The notes beneath the pieces were generated by a model, which did no database searches, was not told the origin of the DNA, and saw only the letters and a list, made by a program, of their open reading frames with translations. 64,000 nt of DNA. It comes from Lachnospiraceae bacterium JLR.KK008. GTDB lineage: Bacteria > Bacillota > Clostridia > Lachnospirales > Lachnospiraceae. The stretch lies in NCBI GenBank assembly GCA_037015955.1, contig CP143548.1, positions 1,668,001 to 1,732,000 on the forward strand, in the 5' to 3' direction. A program made the translations under genes and the position numbers. Below are positions 17,321 to 26,608 of this stretch, one piece after another. Within the stretch, counting starts at the first letter, position 1; every line of letters starts with the position of its first letter.

Positions 17321-18385
17321 TTACAGTTCTTCCCGCAGCCGAATGGTTTTCGCTGCCTTCCTCTTGTTTTCATCCTGCATGGCGGCATAATGTTTTCGTG
17401 TCGTATTGACATCCTTATGTCCAAGCACGTCAGCAACGAGATAAATATCCCCTGTCTCCTGATAAAGCGTTGTTCCGTAAGTGCTTCTCAGTTTATGGGG
17501 CGTGATCTTTTTCATACCTGTCACAAGAGAAGCGTATTTCTTCACGAGATTTTCGACGGCCCGTACTGTAATTCTTCTGTTCTGAATCGATAAAAAGAGA
17601 GCATTTTCATGTCCGGTATTTGCAATCATATGTTTTCTCTCTTTTATATAAGACTGCAGCGCCTGTTCCACCTCCTCCCCAAAGTAGACCATATCCTCGT
17701 AACCGCCTTTGCGACGCACTTTTATTCTCATATTATCAAAATCGACGTCCTCAAGATTTAGTCCCACACATTCGGAGACACGGATTCCAGTGCCCAATAA
17801 GAGGGTGAGCAGCGCAAGATCCCGTACTTTCGTTTTCTCATGAAAGCGAAGTTGGTTTTTAGTCAGTTTTGTTCCGTCTTCTACCTGATCCAACAAAATT
17901 GCCACTTCGTTTGGCTCAAGGCGGATAATCTCTTTCTCATGTAGTTTTGGCATTGGCACAAGCGATGGGGGATTGGAACGGATCAATTCACTACAGAAAT
18001 AATAGTTATAAAAACTTCTCAGAGAAGCCAGCTTTCTTGCCTTGCCCCGCTCATTATTTGTGATTTCCTGACCATCCCTGATATAAAAAGAGAGGTAATC
18101 CATATATTCCTCAATATCCTCTTTGCCGATCTCATCTAATATGGACATGGGAAATTCAACAATATCCTTTTTTTTATACACTCCGTTCGTCTCATGCAGA
18201 AACTCAAAAAAAAGCCGGATGTCGTACGCATAGGCCAGTCTCGTCCTGGCTGACGTCTGGTTTTCAATTCCCCGGAAAAACCGTTTGCAAAAAGGTGGGA
18301 GCGTAGCCAATACCTCCCTCATCAGCAATATATTTTTTTTATTTTCCTGTTCATGATAATTTTGATTGTTTTGATTGGTTTCCAT
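17321..18385 (-). CDS. XerC/XerD-like tyrosine recombinase
   Basis: The 354-residue protein has an N-terminal SAM-like core-binding domain (about 30-140) and a complete catalytic set: R202, K226, H297, R300, H323 and nucleophile Y333 (HKLRST and LGHKDVNTTRKHY). Nothing nearby looks like an integrated element: no excisionase, attachment repeats or phage genes. A chromosomal housekeeping recombinase is therefore more likely than an integrase. It converges with the LysM gene, leaving 15 bases between stops. The N-terminal 20 residues are Asn/Gln-rich. Its exact target site is unknown. Confidence 0.85.
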   Translation of the reverse strand: METNQNNQNYHEQENKKNILLMREVLATLPPFCKRFFRGIENQTSARTRLAYAYDIRLFFEFLHETNGVYKKKDIVEFPMSILDEIGKEDIEEYMDYLSFYIRDGQEITNNERGKARKLASLRSFYNYYFCSELIRSNPPSLVPMPKLHEKEIIRLEPNEVAILLDQVEDGTKLTKNQLRFHEKTKVRDLALLTLLLGTGIRVSECVGLNLEDVDFDNMRIKVRRKGGYEDMVYFGEEVEQALQSYIKERKHMIANTGHENALFLSIQNRRITVRAVENLVKKYASLVTGMKKITPHKLRSTYGTTLYQETGDIYLVADVLGHKDVNTTRKHYAAMQDENKRKAAKTIRLREEL

Positions 18386-18530
18386 ATAATAATCATTCCA
18401 TTCTTTGTCTCGTTATTTGGTCATTTCTTTTTTTCGTTCCTATTTTATCATATCCTGAACGCTGCGAGACAAAAACTTTATAAAACTTTCACAGTTACTC
18501 TCAGCGGGAGAAAAGAAAAAGAATATTGTA

Positions 18531-18559
18531 TTTTACGAGCCGGAAACATGTGGTATAAT
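18531..18559 (+). promoter_or_regulatory. Promoter of the AI-2E transporter-dtd-cls run
   Basis: An extended -10 element TGGTATAAT (core TATAAT at 18554-18559) lies 17 bases after TTTTAC (18531-18536). It gives a leader of about 85 bases. The rest of the 268-base gap between the recombinase and the transporter is AT-rich, with no further feature that I could support. Confidence 0.6.
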
Positions 18560-18653
18560 ATCGACAGATATGACGCTGCCGGATTGCATCAGTCTGCATG
18601 TCCGGAAGAACAGTCTATTTACAAATTCAATCTATCAGAAAAGAGTGTGTGCC

Positions 18654-20084
18654 ATGAAACTTCATTTATATAAAAAATATATCTGTTGGGGAATTACCGC
18701 CTTCCTCGTGATCTGTGCAAGTATCTGCTTTTATTATCTGTTATTTCACAGCAGCAATCTCTGGAGCGGCATCCAGACGATTTTAAATATTACCATGCCA
18801 ATTTTAGACGGCTTTGTGCTTGCTTATCTGTTATCGCCTGTCCTCAATCATATTGAAAGCAAGCTGCTTTATCCGGCGTTCTGCGCGGCTACACATACGA
18901 AGAAAACAGAGCTGAAAAATAAAACGGCAAAGAAAATTCGCAAACTCAGTATATTGATCACTCTGTTTTTGGTCGCATTTTGTGTGTATTGTTTTTTCTC
19001 TATTCTGATACCGCAATTAGCCGACAGTATCCAAAGCATAATATTACAGTTCCCCTATTATATCCAAAATCTGAACGAATGGATACTGGGTATTTTCGAG
19101 GATAATCCTGACCTGGAACAGACTGCCAATATTTTCCTGGAGCGTTATTCCTCACGAGTGGAAGAATGGGTGACTTATAACCTTGTTCCTCAGGCAAACG
19201 CCTTACTGCGTACCGTCTCTTCCGGTCTGATTGGCAGTGTAATCGGAGTCGCAAGAGCGTTGTGGAATTTCCTGATTGGAGTGATTATTTCTGTCTATCT
19301 GTTAGACGGAAAAGAAAATTTTGCAGGACAGGGTAAGAAGATCATGTATTCTCTCCTGCATAAAGATACCGCCAATGTATTTATCTCTAATGTCCGTTTT
19401 ATCCATAAGACGTTTATCGGTTTTATCAGTGGTAAGATTGTGGATTCGATCATCATCGGTATTATCTGTTATTTCGGGACAAACCTTATGGGAACGCCAT
19501 ATCCGATGCTGATCAGTGTAATCATTGGCGTAACCAATATTATTCCGTTTTTTGGACCGTATATGGGCGCTATCCCGAGTGCAATTTTGATATTAATGGT
19601 AAGTCCGCCCCAATGTCTGTATTTTATTATTTTTATTTTCATCTTACAGCAATTTGACGGTAATATTTTAGGACCTAAGATTCTTGGAGATTCTACCGGA
19701 CTGAACAGTTTCTGGGTTATATTTTCCATCACTTTCTTTGGAGGACTCTTTGGTGTCATTGGAATGGTTATTGGTGTTCCTGTCTTTGCAGTGTTTTATG
19801 CCGGTGTAAAAGCGATCACCAACCGCAGGCTGGAAGAAAAAGGACTGCCTGTATCGACCAACGATTATTTAAAAGTACTCAGTATTGAGGAAAACGGTTC
19901 CTTTACACAGTATGAAAGACGGCCCACAGAGCAGAAGAGCAGTGGTAAAAAAGCAATGACTGAAAATCGGCCCGGTTTCGGGGATTCCTGGCTACTCTTA
20001 AAGCGCAGGAATAATCGTAACCCTGAAAAGAAAGAACAGGACACAGGCTGTGCAACCCAGGCCGAAACAGAAAATACTAAATAA
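18654..20084 (+). CDS. AI-2E family transporter (UPF0118)
   Basis: The 476-residue membrane protein has about eight hydrophobic helices and the family signature GVTNIIPFFGPYMGAIPSA near residues 305-323. The cytoplasmic C-terminal tail of about 80 residues is charged. Family members export varied small molecules or act as Na+/H+ antiporters, and some (YtvI) are sporulation proteins; the cargo cannot be told here. ATG 18654 gives a proper membrane N-terminus (MKLHLYKKYICWG), although the ribosome site AAGAG is weak. dtd follows after 42 bases. Confidence 0.88.
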   Translation: MKLHLYKKYICWGITAFLVICASICFYYLLFHSSNLWSGIQTILNITMPILDGFVLAYLLSPVLNHIESKLLYPAFCAATHTKKTELKNKTAKKIRKLSILITLFLVAFCVYCFFSILIPQLADSIQSIILQFPYYIQNLNEWILGIFEDNPDLEQTANIFLERYSSRVEEWVTYNLVPQANALLRTVSSGLIGSVIGVARALWNFLIGVIISVYLLDGKENFAGQGKKIMYSLLHKDTANVFISNVRFIHKTFIGFISGKIVDSIIIGIICYFGTNLMGTPYPMLISVIIGVTNIIPFFGPYMGAIPSAILILMVSPPQCLYFIIFIFILQQFDGNILGPKILGDSTGLNSFWVIFSITFFGGLFGVIGMVIGVPVFAVFYAGVKAITNRRLEEKGLPVSTNDYLKVLSIEENGSFTQYERRPTEQKSSGKKAMTENRPGFGDSWLLLKRRNNRNPEKKEQDTGCATQAETENTK

Positions 20085-20126
20085 TAGTAACACCAGATAA
20101 CAAGAAGAAATACAGGGTATAACATT

Positions 20127-20585
20127 ATGAAATTTGTCATTCAGCGCGTGTCACAGGCAACTGTGACAGTAGATGGAAAAACAGTCGGAACAATCAATCA
20201 TGGATATGTTGTACTGGCTGGTATCAGTAACACAGATACCAAACAAACGGCAGAAAAAATGACGCAAAAAATGCTTCGTCTCCGTATATTTGAAGACTCT
20301 GACGGAAAAACAAATCTGTCTTTAAAAGACGTAAACGGTGAGATTCTCATCATTTCACAGTTTACTCTCTATGCGGACTGCCGAAAAGGCAACCGGCCCA
20401 GTTTTATTAACGCCGGGCAGCCAGAACTTGCCAATGCGCTGTATGAGTATATCATTTCATTATGTGAAAAAGAGTGCCCTGTTGTCCGTCACGGAATATT
20501 TGGCGCTGATATGAAGGTAAGTCTTGTCAATGACGGTCCATTTACGATTGTACTTGATTCAGAAGAACTGTTAAAAGACAAATAG
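20127..20585 (+). CDS. dtd: D-aminoacyl-tRNA deacylase
   Basis: The 152-residue protein has both DTD motifs: [18 protein letters not shown] and VNDGPFTI, whose Gly-cisPro counterpart holds the substrate pocket. It hydrolyses D-amino acids mischarged onto tRNA. Starting [17 protein letters not shown], it has the normal length. It is separated from cls by five bases, so both are probably co-expressed. Confidence 0.97.
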   Translation: MKFVIQRVSQATVTVDGKTVGTINHGYVVLAGISNTDTKQTAEKMTQKMLRLRIFEDSDGKTNLSLKDVNGEILIISQFTLYADCRKGNRPSFINAGQPELANALYEYIISLCEKECPVVRHGIFGADMKVSLVNDGPFTIVLDSEELLKDK

Positions 20586-20590
20586 GACTA

Positions 20591-22180
20591 ATGAAAATAG
20601 TGAAGGTAGATTATTATAAAGATAAGGGGCTCTCGCTCCTGAAAAAAGGACAAAAAGGAATCATCCATGCCATTTTCAGCCGTTTTGGTCTGATCCTGTT
20701 ACTGCTGATCCTGCAGATATTGATTCTGTTTGGCATTTTTCGATGGTTCGGACAATTTTTGCCACATATTTTGGGCGGAACAGTTCTGTTTACCTTTGTT
20801 ATGGTAATTTACCTCCTGAACAGTAAGCTCAATCCAACGGCAAAAATCACATGGCTGATCGTAATAATGCTTCTGCCAGTGTTTGGTGTTCTTCTGTTTT
20901 TGTATACACAGAGCGAAATCGGGCACAGAGCATTGAAAGTATACATCAATCGAATGATAACGGATACGAAAGAGTGTATTCCGCAATCCGATGATGTAAT
21001 AGAACATCTGACTGCAGAAAATCCGGGAGTCGCAGCACTGGCACATTATATCCATCGAAGTGGCTGTCATCCGGTATTTGAAAATACTTCGGCAACCTAT
21101 TTTTCTTTGGGAGAGTACAAATTTGATGAAATGCTGAGACAGTTGGAAATGGCAGAACATTTCATTTTTATGGAATATTTTATCGTCGATGAAGGACTCA
21201 TGTGGGGCAGGATATTGGAAATTCTTGTCAGAAAGGCCGCGGAGGGTGTGGATGTCCGTCTGATGTATGACGGGACTTGTGAATTTGCCTTATTGCCGCG
21301 TGATTATCCCAGACGTCTGAAGGCTTTAGGGATTCAGTGCAAGGTTTTCGCCCCGGTAGCTCCATTTATTTCTACCTGTTATAATTATCGGGATCACAGA
21401 AAAATTTTAGTGATTGACGGTCATACGGCATTCAACGGCGGGGTCAATCTCGCCGACGAATATATTAACCAAAAAGCAAAATTCGGACATTGGAAAGACA
21501 CAGCCGTCATGCTGAAAGGAGATGCTGTCAGAAGTTTCACGCTGATGTTTCTGCAAATGTGGGGGATCGGGGAACGTGAAAAAGAGTATACCCGTTTTTT
21601 AGCATATCAGACGCCTCCCATAAAAGCCTCCGGAGGATATGTCATCCCTTATGGAGATTGTCCTTTGGATGATGATAAACTCGGAGAGCGGGTCTACATG
21701 GATATGCTGAACAGATCTCTGTCTTACGTACATATCATGACCCCTTATCTGATCTTAGACGGTGAAATGGAAACCGCTCTCAAATTTGCTGCTGAAAGAG
21801 GTGTGGAAGTTGTGTTGCTGTTGCCAGGCATTCCTGATAAGGCGGTGCCATATGCTTTGGCTAAAACACATTACTTGTCATTACTGGAGTCTGGCGTAAA
21901 AATATATGAATATACACCAGGATTTGTTCATGCCAAAGTATTTGTCAGTGATTCAAGGGAAGCGGTCGTTGGGACGATCAATCTGGACTACCGCAGCCTT
22001 TATCACCATTTTGAATGCGCCACTTATCTATACCAAGTGGACTGTATTTCAGAGATTGAAGCGGATTTTCAGGATACGCTTACAAAATGCAGACAGGTTA
22101 CGACGAAAACTGTCCGCAACGAAAAATGGCATGTTAAATTGACCGGCCGTCTGATGAAAGCAATCGCTCCGCTGATGTAA
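20591..22180 (+). CDS. cls: Cardiolipin synthase, two TM segments and two HKD motifs
   Basis: The 529-residue protein has two or three N-terminal hydrophobic segments (about 31-52, 58-78, 86-106) and two phospholipase-D motifs: H269-K271-D276 (YRDHRKILVIDG) and H447-K449-D454 (FVHAKVFVSD). It joins two phosphatidylglycerol molecules into cardiolipin and glycerol at the membrane. The basic C-terminal tail is common in Firmicute Cls. The gene converges with a merR-type gene. Confidence 0.95.
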   Translation: MKIVKVDYYKDKGLSLLKKGQKGIIHAIFSRFGLILLLLILQILILFGIFRWFGQFLPHILGGTVLFTFVMVIYLLNSKLNPTAKITWLIVIMLLPVFGVLLFLYTQSEIGHRALKVYINRMITDTKECIPQSDDVIEHLTAENPGVAALAHYIHRSGCHPVFENTSATYFSLGEYKFDEMLRQLEMAEHFIFMEYFIVDEGLMWGRILEILVRKAAEGVDVRLMYDGTCEFALLPRDYPRRLKALGIQCKVFAPVAPFISTCYNYRDHRKILVIDGHTAFNGGVNLADEYINQKAKFGHWKDTAVMLKGDAVRSFTLMFLQMWGIGEREKEYTRFLAYQTPPIKASGGYVIPYGDCPLDDDKLGERVYMDMLNRSLSYVHIMTPYLILDGEMETALKFAAERGVEVVLLLPGIPDKAVPYALAKTHYLSLLESGVKIYEYTPGFVHAKVFVSDSREAVVGTINLDYRSLYHHFECATYLYQVDCISEIEADFQDTLTKCRQVTTKTVRNEKWHVKLTGRLMKAIAPLM

Positions 22181-22221
22181 TACTACATCAGGAGAAAACA
22201 GGCGGATCTGGCTCCTGAGAG

Positions 22222-23040
22222 TTATTCCAGTATAGGGATTTCGATCTGAATAATATAATCCTCAATCCGGTCGATGACAATTTCATTGATGCCTTTTTCA
22301 TAGGAATAACCGGACAGCGTCAATCCCTGTCTGCGTACATAATCTAAAATCTCCTGATAGCGCAAGGGGATTTCGTCCCAACTTCCTTTATGGAACGCCC
22401 GCAAATATTTTCCGCCGGGCTGTATGTGTAACCCCTTTTTCTGTCCAAGAAAGGGAATCTCCATAAACAGTCTGGTATAATTATCAAAATCACCGTTCCA
22501 CAGACTGGCAACCGGAATCATTGAGCCATAATTGGCGTCATGCAGACGGCCAAGCTGGTATCTGACTGTTTCCGCAGTGATCAGTTCCACTTTTCTTTCA
22601 AAAGAAATATCTCTGTCAATTCCTACTGTCACAAGACAGCATTCTTCTTTTTCTATAATACTGATCTCAGACAAATCTATCGATAACAGAGTGTCCATAT
22701 CATGACAGTGATTATATAAAGTCTTTCTGACTGCTTGCAGGTGAATGATTTGTGAACTCAGACTCTCAATTTTTTGTTCCAAAAGATACTTCAGATTTTC
22801 GGCTGAGCGATCTTTCATAAAATTTTTTATTTCAGTGACAGGCACATCCAGCTCCCGGAGCAGTAAGATCGTCTCCAGAACAGGGCTCTGATAATAACTA
22901 TATCGTCGATACCCATTGGCCGGATCGATAAAAGCAGGCATAAATAAGCCAATTTCATCATACCACATCAATGTTTTTTTATTGATTCCATGTAACGATG
23001 CGAATTGACCGATCGTCAATAGTTTGTTGTTCCCATCCAT
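22222..23040 (-). CDS. MerR-family regulator with GyrI-like effector domain (BmrR type)
   Basis: The 272-residue protein has a MerR winged helix at the N-terminus (LTIGQFASLHGINKKTLMWY, then GYRRYSYYQ). A dimerisation coiled coil lies at about 75-125. A C-terminal ligand-binding domain of the GyrI/BmrR type runs from about residue 135. BmrR-type proteins sense lipophilic drugs and twist a long-spacer promoter to activate an exporter. The divergent MATE gene and its 19-base-spacer promoter fit this closely. The inducer is unknown. Confidence 0.9.
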   Translation of the reverse strand: MDGNNKLLTIGQFASLHGINKKTLMWYDEIGLFMPAFIDPANGYRRYSYYQSPVLETILLLRELDVPVTEIKNFMKDRSAENLKYLLEQKIESLSSQIIHLQAVRKTLYNHCHDMDTLLSIDLSEISIIEKEECCLVTVGIDRDISFERKVELITAETVRYQLGRLHDANYGSMIPVASLWNGDFDNYTRLFMEIPFLGQKKGLHIQPGGKYLRAFHKGSWDEIPLRYQEILDYVRRQGLTLSGYSYEKGINEIVIDRIEDYIIQIEIPILE

Positions 23041-23082
23041 AGTAAGCTCCTGAAATATTTTTTACAAATCTCTCTTTTTCTG

Positions 23083-23113
23083 TTGACTGTACTGTTACTG
23101 TACGGTTTATGAT
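23083..23113 (+). promoter_or_regulatory. MerR-type promoter/operator of the MATE gene
   Basis: TTGACT (23083-23088) and TATGAT (23108-23113) are 19 bases apart instead of 17, the hallmark of MerR-activated promoters. The spacer holds the inverted repeat GTACTGT-T-ACTGTAC at 23089-23103, with six of seven positions paired. The regulator encoded divergently next door should bind it. Confidence 0.85.
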
Positions 23114-23151
23114 ACTACATGCAGCATACAAAGACAAGAGGAGATGAGTTT

Positions 23152-24483
23152 ATGGAATGTAGAGATGTTTATTTAAAACCCATAACAGTAAAAAATATTT
23201 TAAAATTTGCGATACCAACCATTGCTATGACGGTATTTATGTCTTTTTATACGATGGTTGACGGGTTGTTTGTGTCTAACCTGATCGGTACCGATGCGCT
23301 ATCCGCAATTAATTTGACAGCCCCTGTCATTCAGCTCGTAACTGCCATATCTACTATGCTTGCCACTGGGGGAAGTGCAGTCATCATGAAGAAAATGGGA
23401 AAGCAGAAAAGCGAAGAGGCAAATGAAGATTTCACTTTTTTGATTATTGTGAATGTATTGATCGGAATTATCATGTGCATGCTCGGTTACCTGACAATGG
23501 ACCATATATTCAACAGCATGAACCTTTCCGAAAATGTAAGAGAACACTGTATCAATTATTTAAGTCGTTATCTGCTTTTTACGGTGCCTGTTCTATTGAT
23601 GAATAACTTTACTCTCTATATGATAGCCAGCGGAAAAGCAACGCTTTCGTTTATCTGCTCATTGACAGGTGGAATTTTGAACATCATCCTTGATTATATG
23701 TTGATTGCATGGTTTAACATGGGAATCAGCGGGGCAGCAATCGCAACTGGTATCGGATACTCTGTGACGGCAGTAGTCGGTCTGATTGTTTTCAATCAGA
23801 GAAGCAATCTGCTGCATTTTAATCGGCCTGCCTTTCGGTTCAAAGTTCTTCTAAATGCTTCCGCAAACGGCTGCTCTGAGATGGCAACCGCGCTTGTCAC
23901 CGAAATCATTACCATGATGTTCAACTGGACAATGCTCCATTATATTGGAGAAGATGGGATAGCGGCAGTCACGATCATCATGTATGTACTAATGTTTGCA
24001 AGTTCTTTGTATACAGGTTATTCTTATGGAGTAGCACCGATGATTAGTTATTATTATGGAGAATGTAGCAGGGAAAAGCTGAAAAAACTGACAAAGATCA
24101 GTCTGATAGTGATTTTATTAATCTCTGTAATCACAATGACAGTATCCTTTATACTGACAAAGCCATTGGTATCGGTTTTTGCCCGTCCGGACAACCCGGT
24201 ATATGATCTGGCAGTTACGGGGAACAGAATATGCACTTTAGCATTGCTTTTTATAGGTTTTAACATTTTCGCCAGTGGAATGTTTACCGCACTGTCCAAT
24301 GGTATGGTCTCAGCTGTACTCGCTTTTTCAAGATCCTTTGTGCTTATGCTGCTCATGATGATCGTACTTCCTCTGGTCCTGGGTGTAAATGGTATATGGC
24401 TGGCGACGCCATCCGCAGAACTTATGGCACTTTGCCTGTCGGCATTCCTGTTTCTGAAATACCGGAAAAGATATGGGTACTGA
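23152..24483 (+). CDS. MATE family multidrug exporter
   Basis: The 443-residue protein has 12 predicted TM helices in two similar halves. Conserved MATE features include FAIPTIAMTVFMSFYTMVDG near the start and TGGSAVIMKKMGKQ after helix 2. It should expel cationic drugs or metabolites using a Na+ or H+ gradient. ATG 23152 is chosen because AGAGGAG lies 8-10 bases upstream; ATG 23119 would place translation at the transcription start. Control by the divergent MerR regulator is likely. Confidence 0.92.
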   Translation: MECRDVYLKPITVKNILKFAIPTIAMTVFMSFYTMVDGLFVSNLIGTDALSAINLTAPVIQLVTAISTMLATGGSAVIMKKMGKQKSEEANEDFTFLIIVNVLIGIIMCMLGYLTMDHIFNSMNLSENVREHCINYLSRYLLFTVPVLLMNNFTLYMIASGKATLSFICSLTGGILNIILDYMLIAWFNMGISGAAIATGIGYSVTAVVGLIVFNQRSNLLHFNRPAFRFKVLLNASANGCSEMATALVTEIITMMFNWTMLHYIGEDGIAAVTIIMYVLMFASSLYTGYSYGVAPMISYYYGECSREKLKKLTKISLIVILLISVITMTVSFILTKPLVSVFARPDNPVYDLAVTGNRICTLALLFIGFNIFASGMFTALSNGMVSAVLAFSRSFVLMLLMMIVLPLVLGVNGIWLATPSAELMALCLSAFLFLKYRKRYGY

Positions 24484-24569
24484 ACATCACAGAATCACGG
24501 CAATATATACAAGCTGTATCCGGTAAACGAAAAGTACGCATGTAACGTATAAACGTTTGATTTTGAGTC

Positions 24570-24603
24570 AACTATTCGTTAAAGTGTTCTTTTGCGAATA
24601 GTT
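24570..24603. repeat. Imperfect inverted repeat downstream of the MATE gene
   Basis: AACTATTCG (24570-24578) pairs perfectly with CGAATAGTT (24595-24603). Inside, AAAG can pair with CTTT around a TGTT loop, separated by a two-by-two mismatch. There is no T-run on either side, so it is not a standard terminator. It lies in a 212-base gap that otherwise holds only the terminator at 24635-24674. Confidence 0.55.
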
Positions 24604-24634
24604 ACAAGTCTCCGCAGATCACTTCTTTCCTCAT

Positions 24635-24674
24635 ATAAAATACCCGAAGATCCTCCAGTGGATCTTCGGGTATT
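24635..24674 (-). terminator. Strong terminator after the transglutaminase-like gene
   Basis: A 15-bp perfect stem (24639-24653 with 24660-24674) has a six-base loop. Read on the minus strand it is followed by TTTTATAT. It ends the minus-strand transcript containing the purine genes and the transglutaminase fragment, and could also block read-through from the MATE gene. Confidence 0.88.
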
Positions 24675-24695
24675 ACACGTATCAACAATGATAGG

Positions 24696-25250
24696 TTACA
24701 TATAATCAAATAAAATATGTATCTTTGTATATTTTCCCGAAACCTGTACCTGTATCGGGCCGAAACGCACATTACTCAGCGTACCGTTTCCACGCAGTGT
24801 GGTCAGATAATCGATGTGCGGATCAAATACATAAACTGTGCCATCAGGACCGTCCATCTGGCACCAGGCATGCGGCGTGTAGCCGCCTCCGCTTTTCGAT
24901 GTGGCGCCGCCCACAACATACATCGGCAAACCGAGCTTCCACGCCATTACGGCAAACGTTCCGCTGAAATTATCGCATAAGCCATCCTTCGTAAGCAGCG
25001 TCACATAGGCGGTGTTATAGATTTGCATCGCATCCGGACCAACCTCTATCTCATACTCAAATGATGCATCCGGCACCTCTTCATATCTTCCGTCTTTGAC
25101 ATTGAAAATCAGATAATCATAGCAGGCCTTCAGCTTGTCATGGGTATCCATATCCGGCGTTATGATCTGCGCAAAAATTTCGTCCAGCATAGCATCCAGT
25201 TCCGGCCTGCCTGTTGCTGCATCCGGGTAAAGCGGAAGGGAATCCAGCAT
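24696..25250 (-). CDS. Transglutaminase-like protein, probably 5'-truncated
   Basis: The 184-residue product shows a transglutaminase/protease-like domain: Cys in DGLCDNFSGTFAVMAW, His in YTPHAWCQM and Asp in FDPHIDY, a plausible catalytic triad. Relatives are usually secreted and longer, but no signal peptide is present. The frame stays open upstream to 25364 without any ATG, GTG or TTG, then meets a TAA just after the end of the formyltransferase gene. The 5' part has probably been lost. ATG 25250 has no convincing ribosome site. It may be a pseudogene; the surviving domain itself looks undamaged. Confidence 0.6.
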   Translation of the reverse strand: MLDSLPLYPDAATGRPELDAMLDEIFAQIITPDMDTHDKLKACYDYLIFNVKDGRYEEVPDASFEYEIEVGPDAMQIYNTAYVTLLTKDGLCDNFSGTFAVMAWKLGLPMYVVGGATSKSGGGYTPHAWCQMDGPDGTVYVFDPHIDYLTTLRGNGTLSNVRFGPIQVQVSGKYTKIHILFDYM

Positions 25251-25389
25251 CTGGCGCAGTCCCTGATAACGAATGTCTTTCTGTGTACTCGGCAGACTGT
25301 ATACATCCTGTTTGCTATTTTTTTCACAATACTTTCCCCTGTTCCTATTTGTAAGTCCATGGTTTTAACGATAATCGGTTTTAGAGGTA

Positions 25390-26568
25390 TCAGTGATGAA
25401 ACAGCCGGATACCTGTGAACGCCATCGCCATATTGTATTGATTACAGCATTCGATCACAGCATCGTCACGGACGGAACCTCCGGGCTGTGCGATATATTT
25501 GACACCGCTTTTTTTCGCCCGCTCGATATTGTCGCTGAACGGGAAAAAGGCATCCGAGCCAAGGACCACATCATCCATCTGATCGAGCCATGCACGTTTT
25601 TCCGTCTCTGTAAACAATTCCGGCTTTTGTTTAAATACGCGCTGCCATGCTCCCTCCGCGAGCACATCCATATACTCGCTGCCAATATAATTGTCAATGG
25701 CGTTATCCCGGTCGGCCCGTTTGATACCGTCCACAAAAGGCAGTTCAAGCACTTTGGGACACTGGCGAAGCAGCCAGTTATCCGCTTTTTGTCCGGCCAG
25801 ACGCGTACAGTGCACACGGGACTGCTGTCCGGCCCCGATGCCGATTGCCTGTCCGCCTTTTGCATAGCACACAGAATTAGACTGCGTGTATTTTAACGTG
25901 ATCAGAGCGATAACCAGGTCGATCTGCGCCTGTTCCGGAATTGTTTTATTGTCCGTCACAATATTGGAAAGACAATTCCTGTCTATCTTCAGTTCATTCC
26001 GTCCCTGTTCAAAGGTAATGCCAAATACCTCTTTGCGTTCCACGGGCACCGGCAAGTATGCCGGATCGATCGCAATCACGTTATAATTTCCATTTTTCTT
26101 GCCTCTTAATATTTCCAGCGCCTCCGGTTCATATCCGGGTGCGATGACGCCGTCGGAGACTTCCCGCTTGATAATCTTCGCCGTAGACACATCACAGGGA
26201 TCAGACAGACTGATAAAATCGCCAAATGAAGACATTCTGTCTGCGCCGCGCGCTCTGGCATAGGCACTGGCCAGCGGAGATAACTCTCCCAGATCGTCTA
26301 CCCAGTAAATTTTCGCCAGGGTATCCGTAAGCGGCAGTCCCACAGCCGCTCCCGCCGGAGATACATGCTTAAAAGAAGCGGCCGCGGGCAGGCCCGTCGC
26401 CTCCTTCAGTTCTTTCACAAGCTGCCAGCCGTTAAAGGCGTCCAGAAAGTTAATATATCCCGGTTTTCCGGATAAAACCTGGATCGGCAGATCAGAGCCG
26501 TTCTGCATAAAGATGCGGGAAGGCTTCTGATTGGGATTGCAGCCATATTTTAATTCCAGTTCATTCAT
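25390..26568 (-). CDS. Stand-alone AICAR formyltransferase (PurH C-terminal type)
   Basis: The 392-residue enzyme has AICAR transformylase motifs, including ASFKHVSPAGAAVG with the catalytic Lys-His and SNSVCYAKGGQAIGIGAGQQ. It lacks the N-terminal IMP cyclohydrolase domain of ordinary bifunctional PurH. It transfers a formyl group from 10-formyltetrahydrofolate to AICAR, the ninth step of purine synthesis. ATG 26568 (MNELELKYGC) follows GAGGAAGG; the frame extends further upstream but overlaps purO. The preceding gene encodes the missing cyclohydrolase, so the pair replaces PurH. Confidence 0.92.
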   Translation of the reverse strand: MNELELKYGCNPNQKPSRIFMQNGSDLPIQVLSGKPGYINFLDAFNGWQLVKELKEATGLPAAASFKHVSPAGAAVGLPLTDTLAKIYWVDDLGELSPLASAYARARGADRMSSFGDFISLSDPCDVSTAKIIKREVSDGVIAPGYEPEALEILRGKKNGNYNVIAIDPAYLPVPVERKEVFGITFEQGRNELKIDRNCLSNIVTDNKTIPEQAQIDLVIALITLKYTQSNSVCYAKGGQAIGIGAGQQSRVHCTRLAGQKADNWLLRQCPKVLELPFVDGIKRADRDNAIDNYIGSEYMDVLAEGAWQRVFKQKPELFTETEKRAWLDQMDDVVLGSDAFFPFSDNIERAKKSGVKYIAQPGGSVRDDAVIECCNQYNMAMAFTGIRLFHH

Positions 26569-26608
26569 AATATCGGTTCCCCTTCCTCTCGTACATGCTT
26601 TGCCACAA

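Noticed and set aside
18353-18673. Hydrophobic plus-strand reading frame spanning the 5' end of the recombinase gene
   Set aside because: It is antisense to the recombinase N-terminus, has no ribosome site, and its hydrophobicity comes from an AT-rich stretch.
22188-22218. TCAGGAG / CTCCTGA inverted repeat between cls and the merR-type gene
   Set aside because: The loop is 17 bases and there is no T-run on either strand, so a terminator call is not supported.
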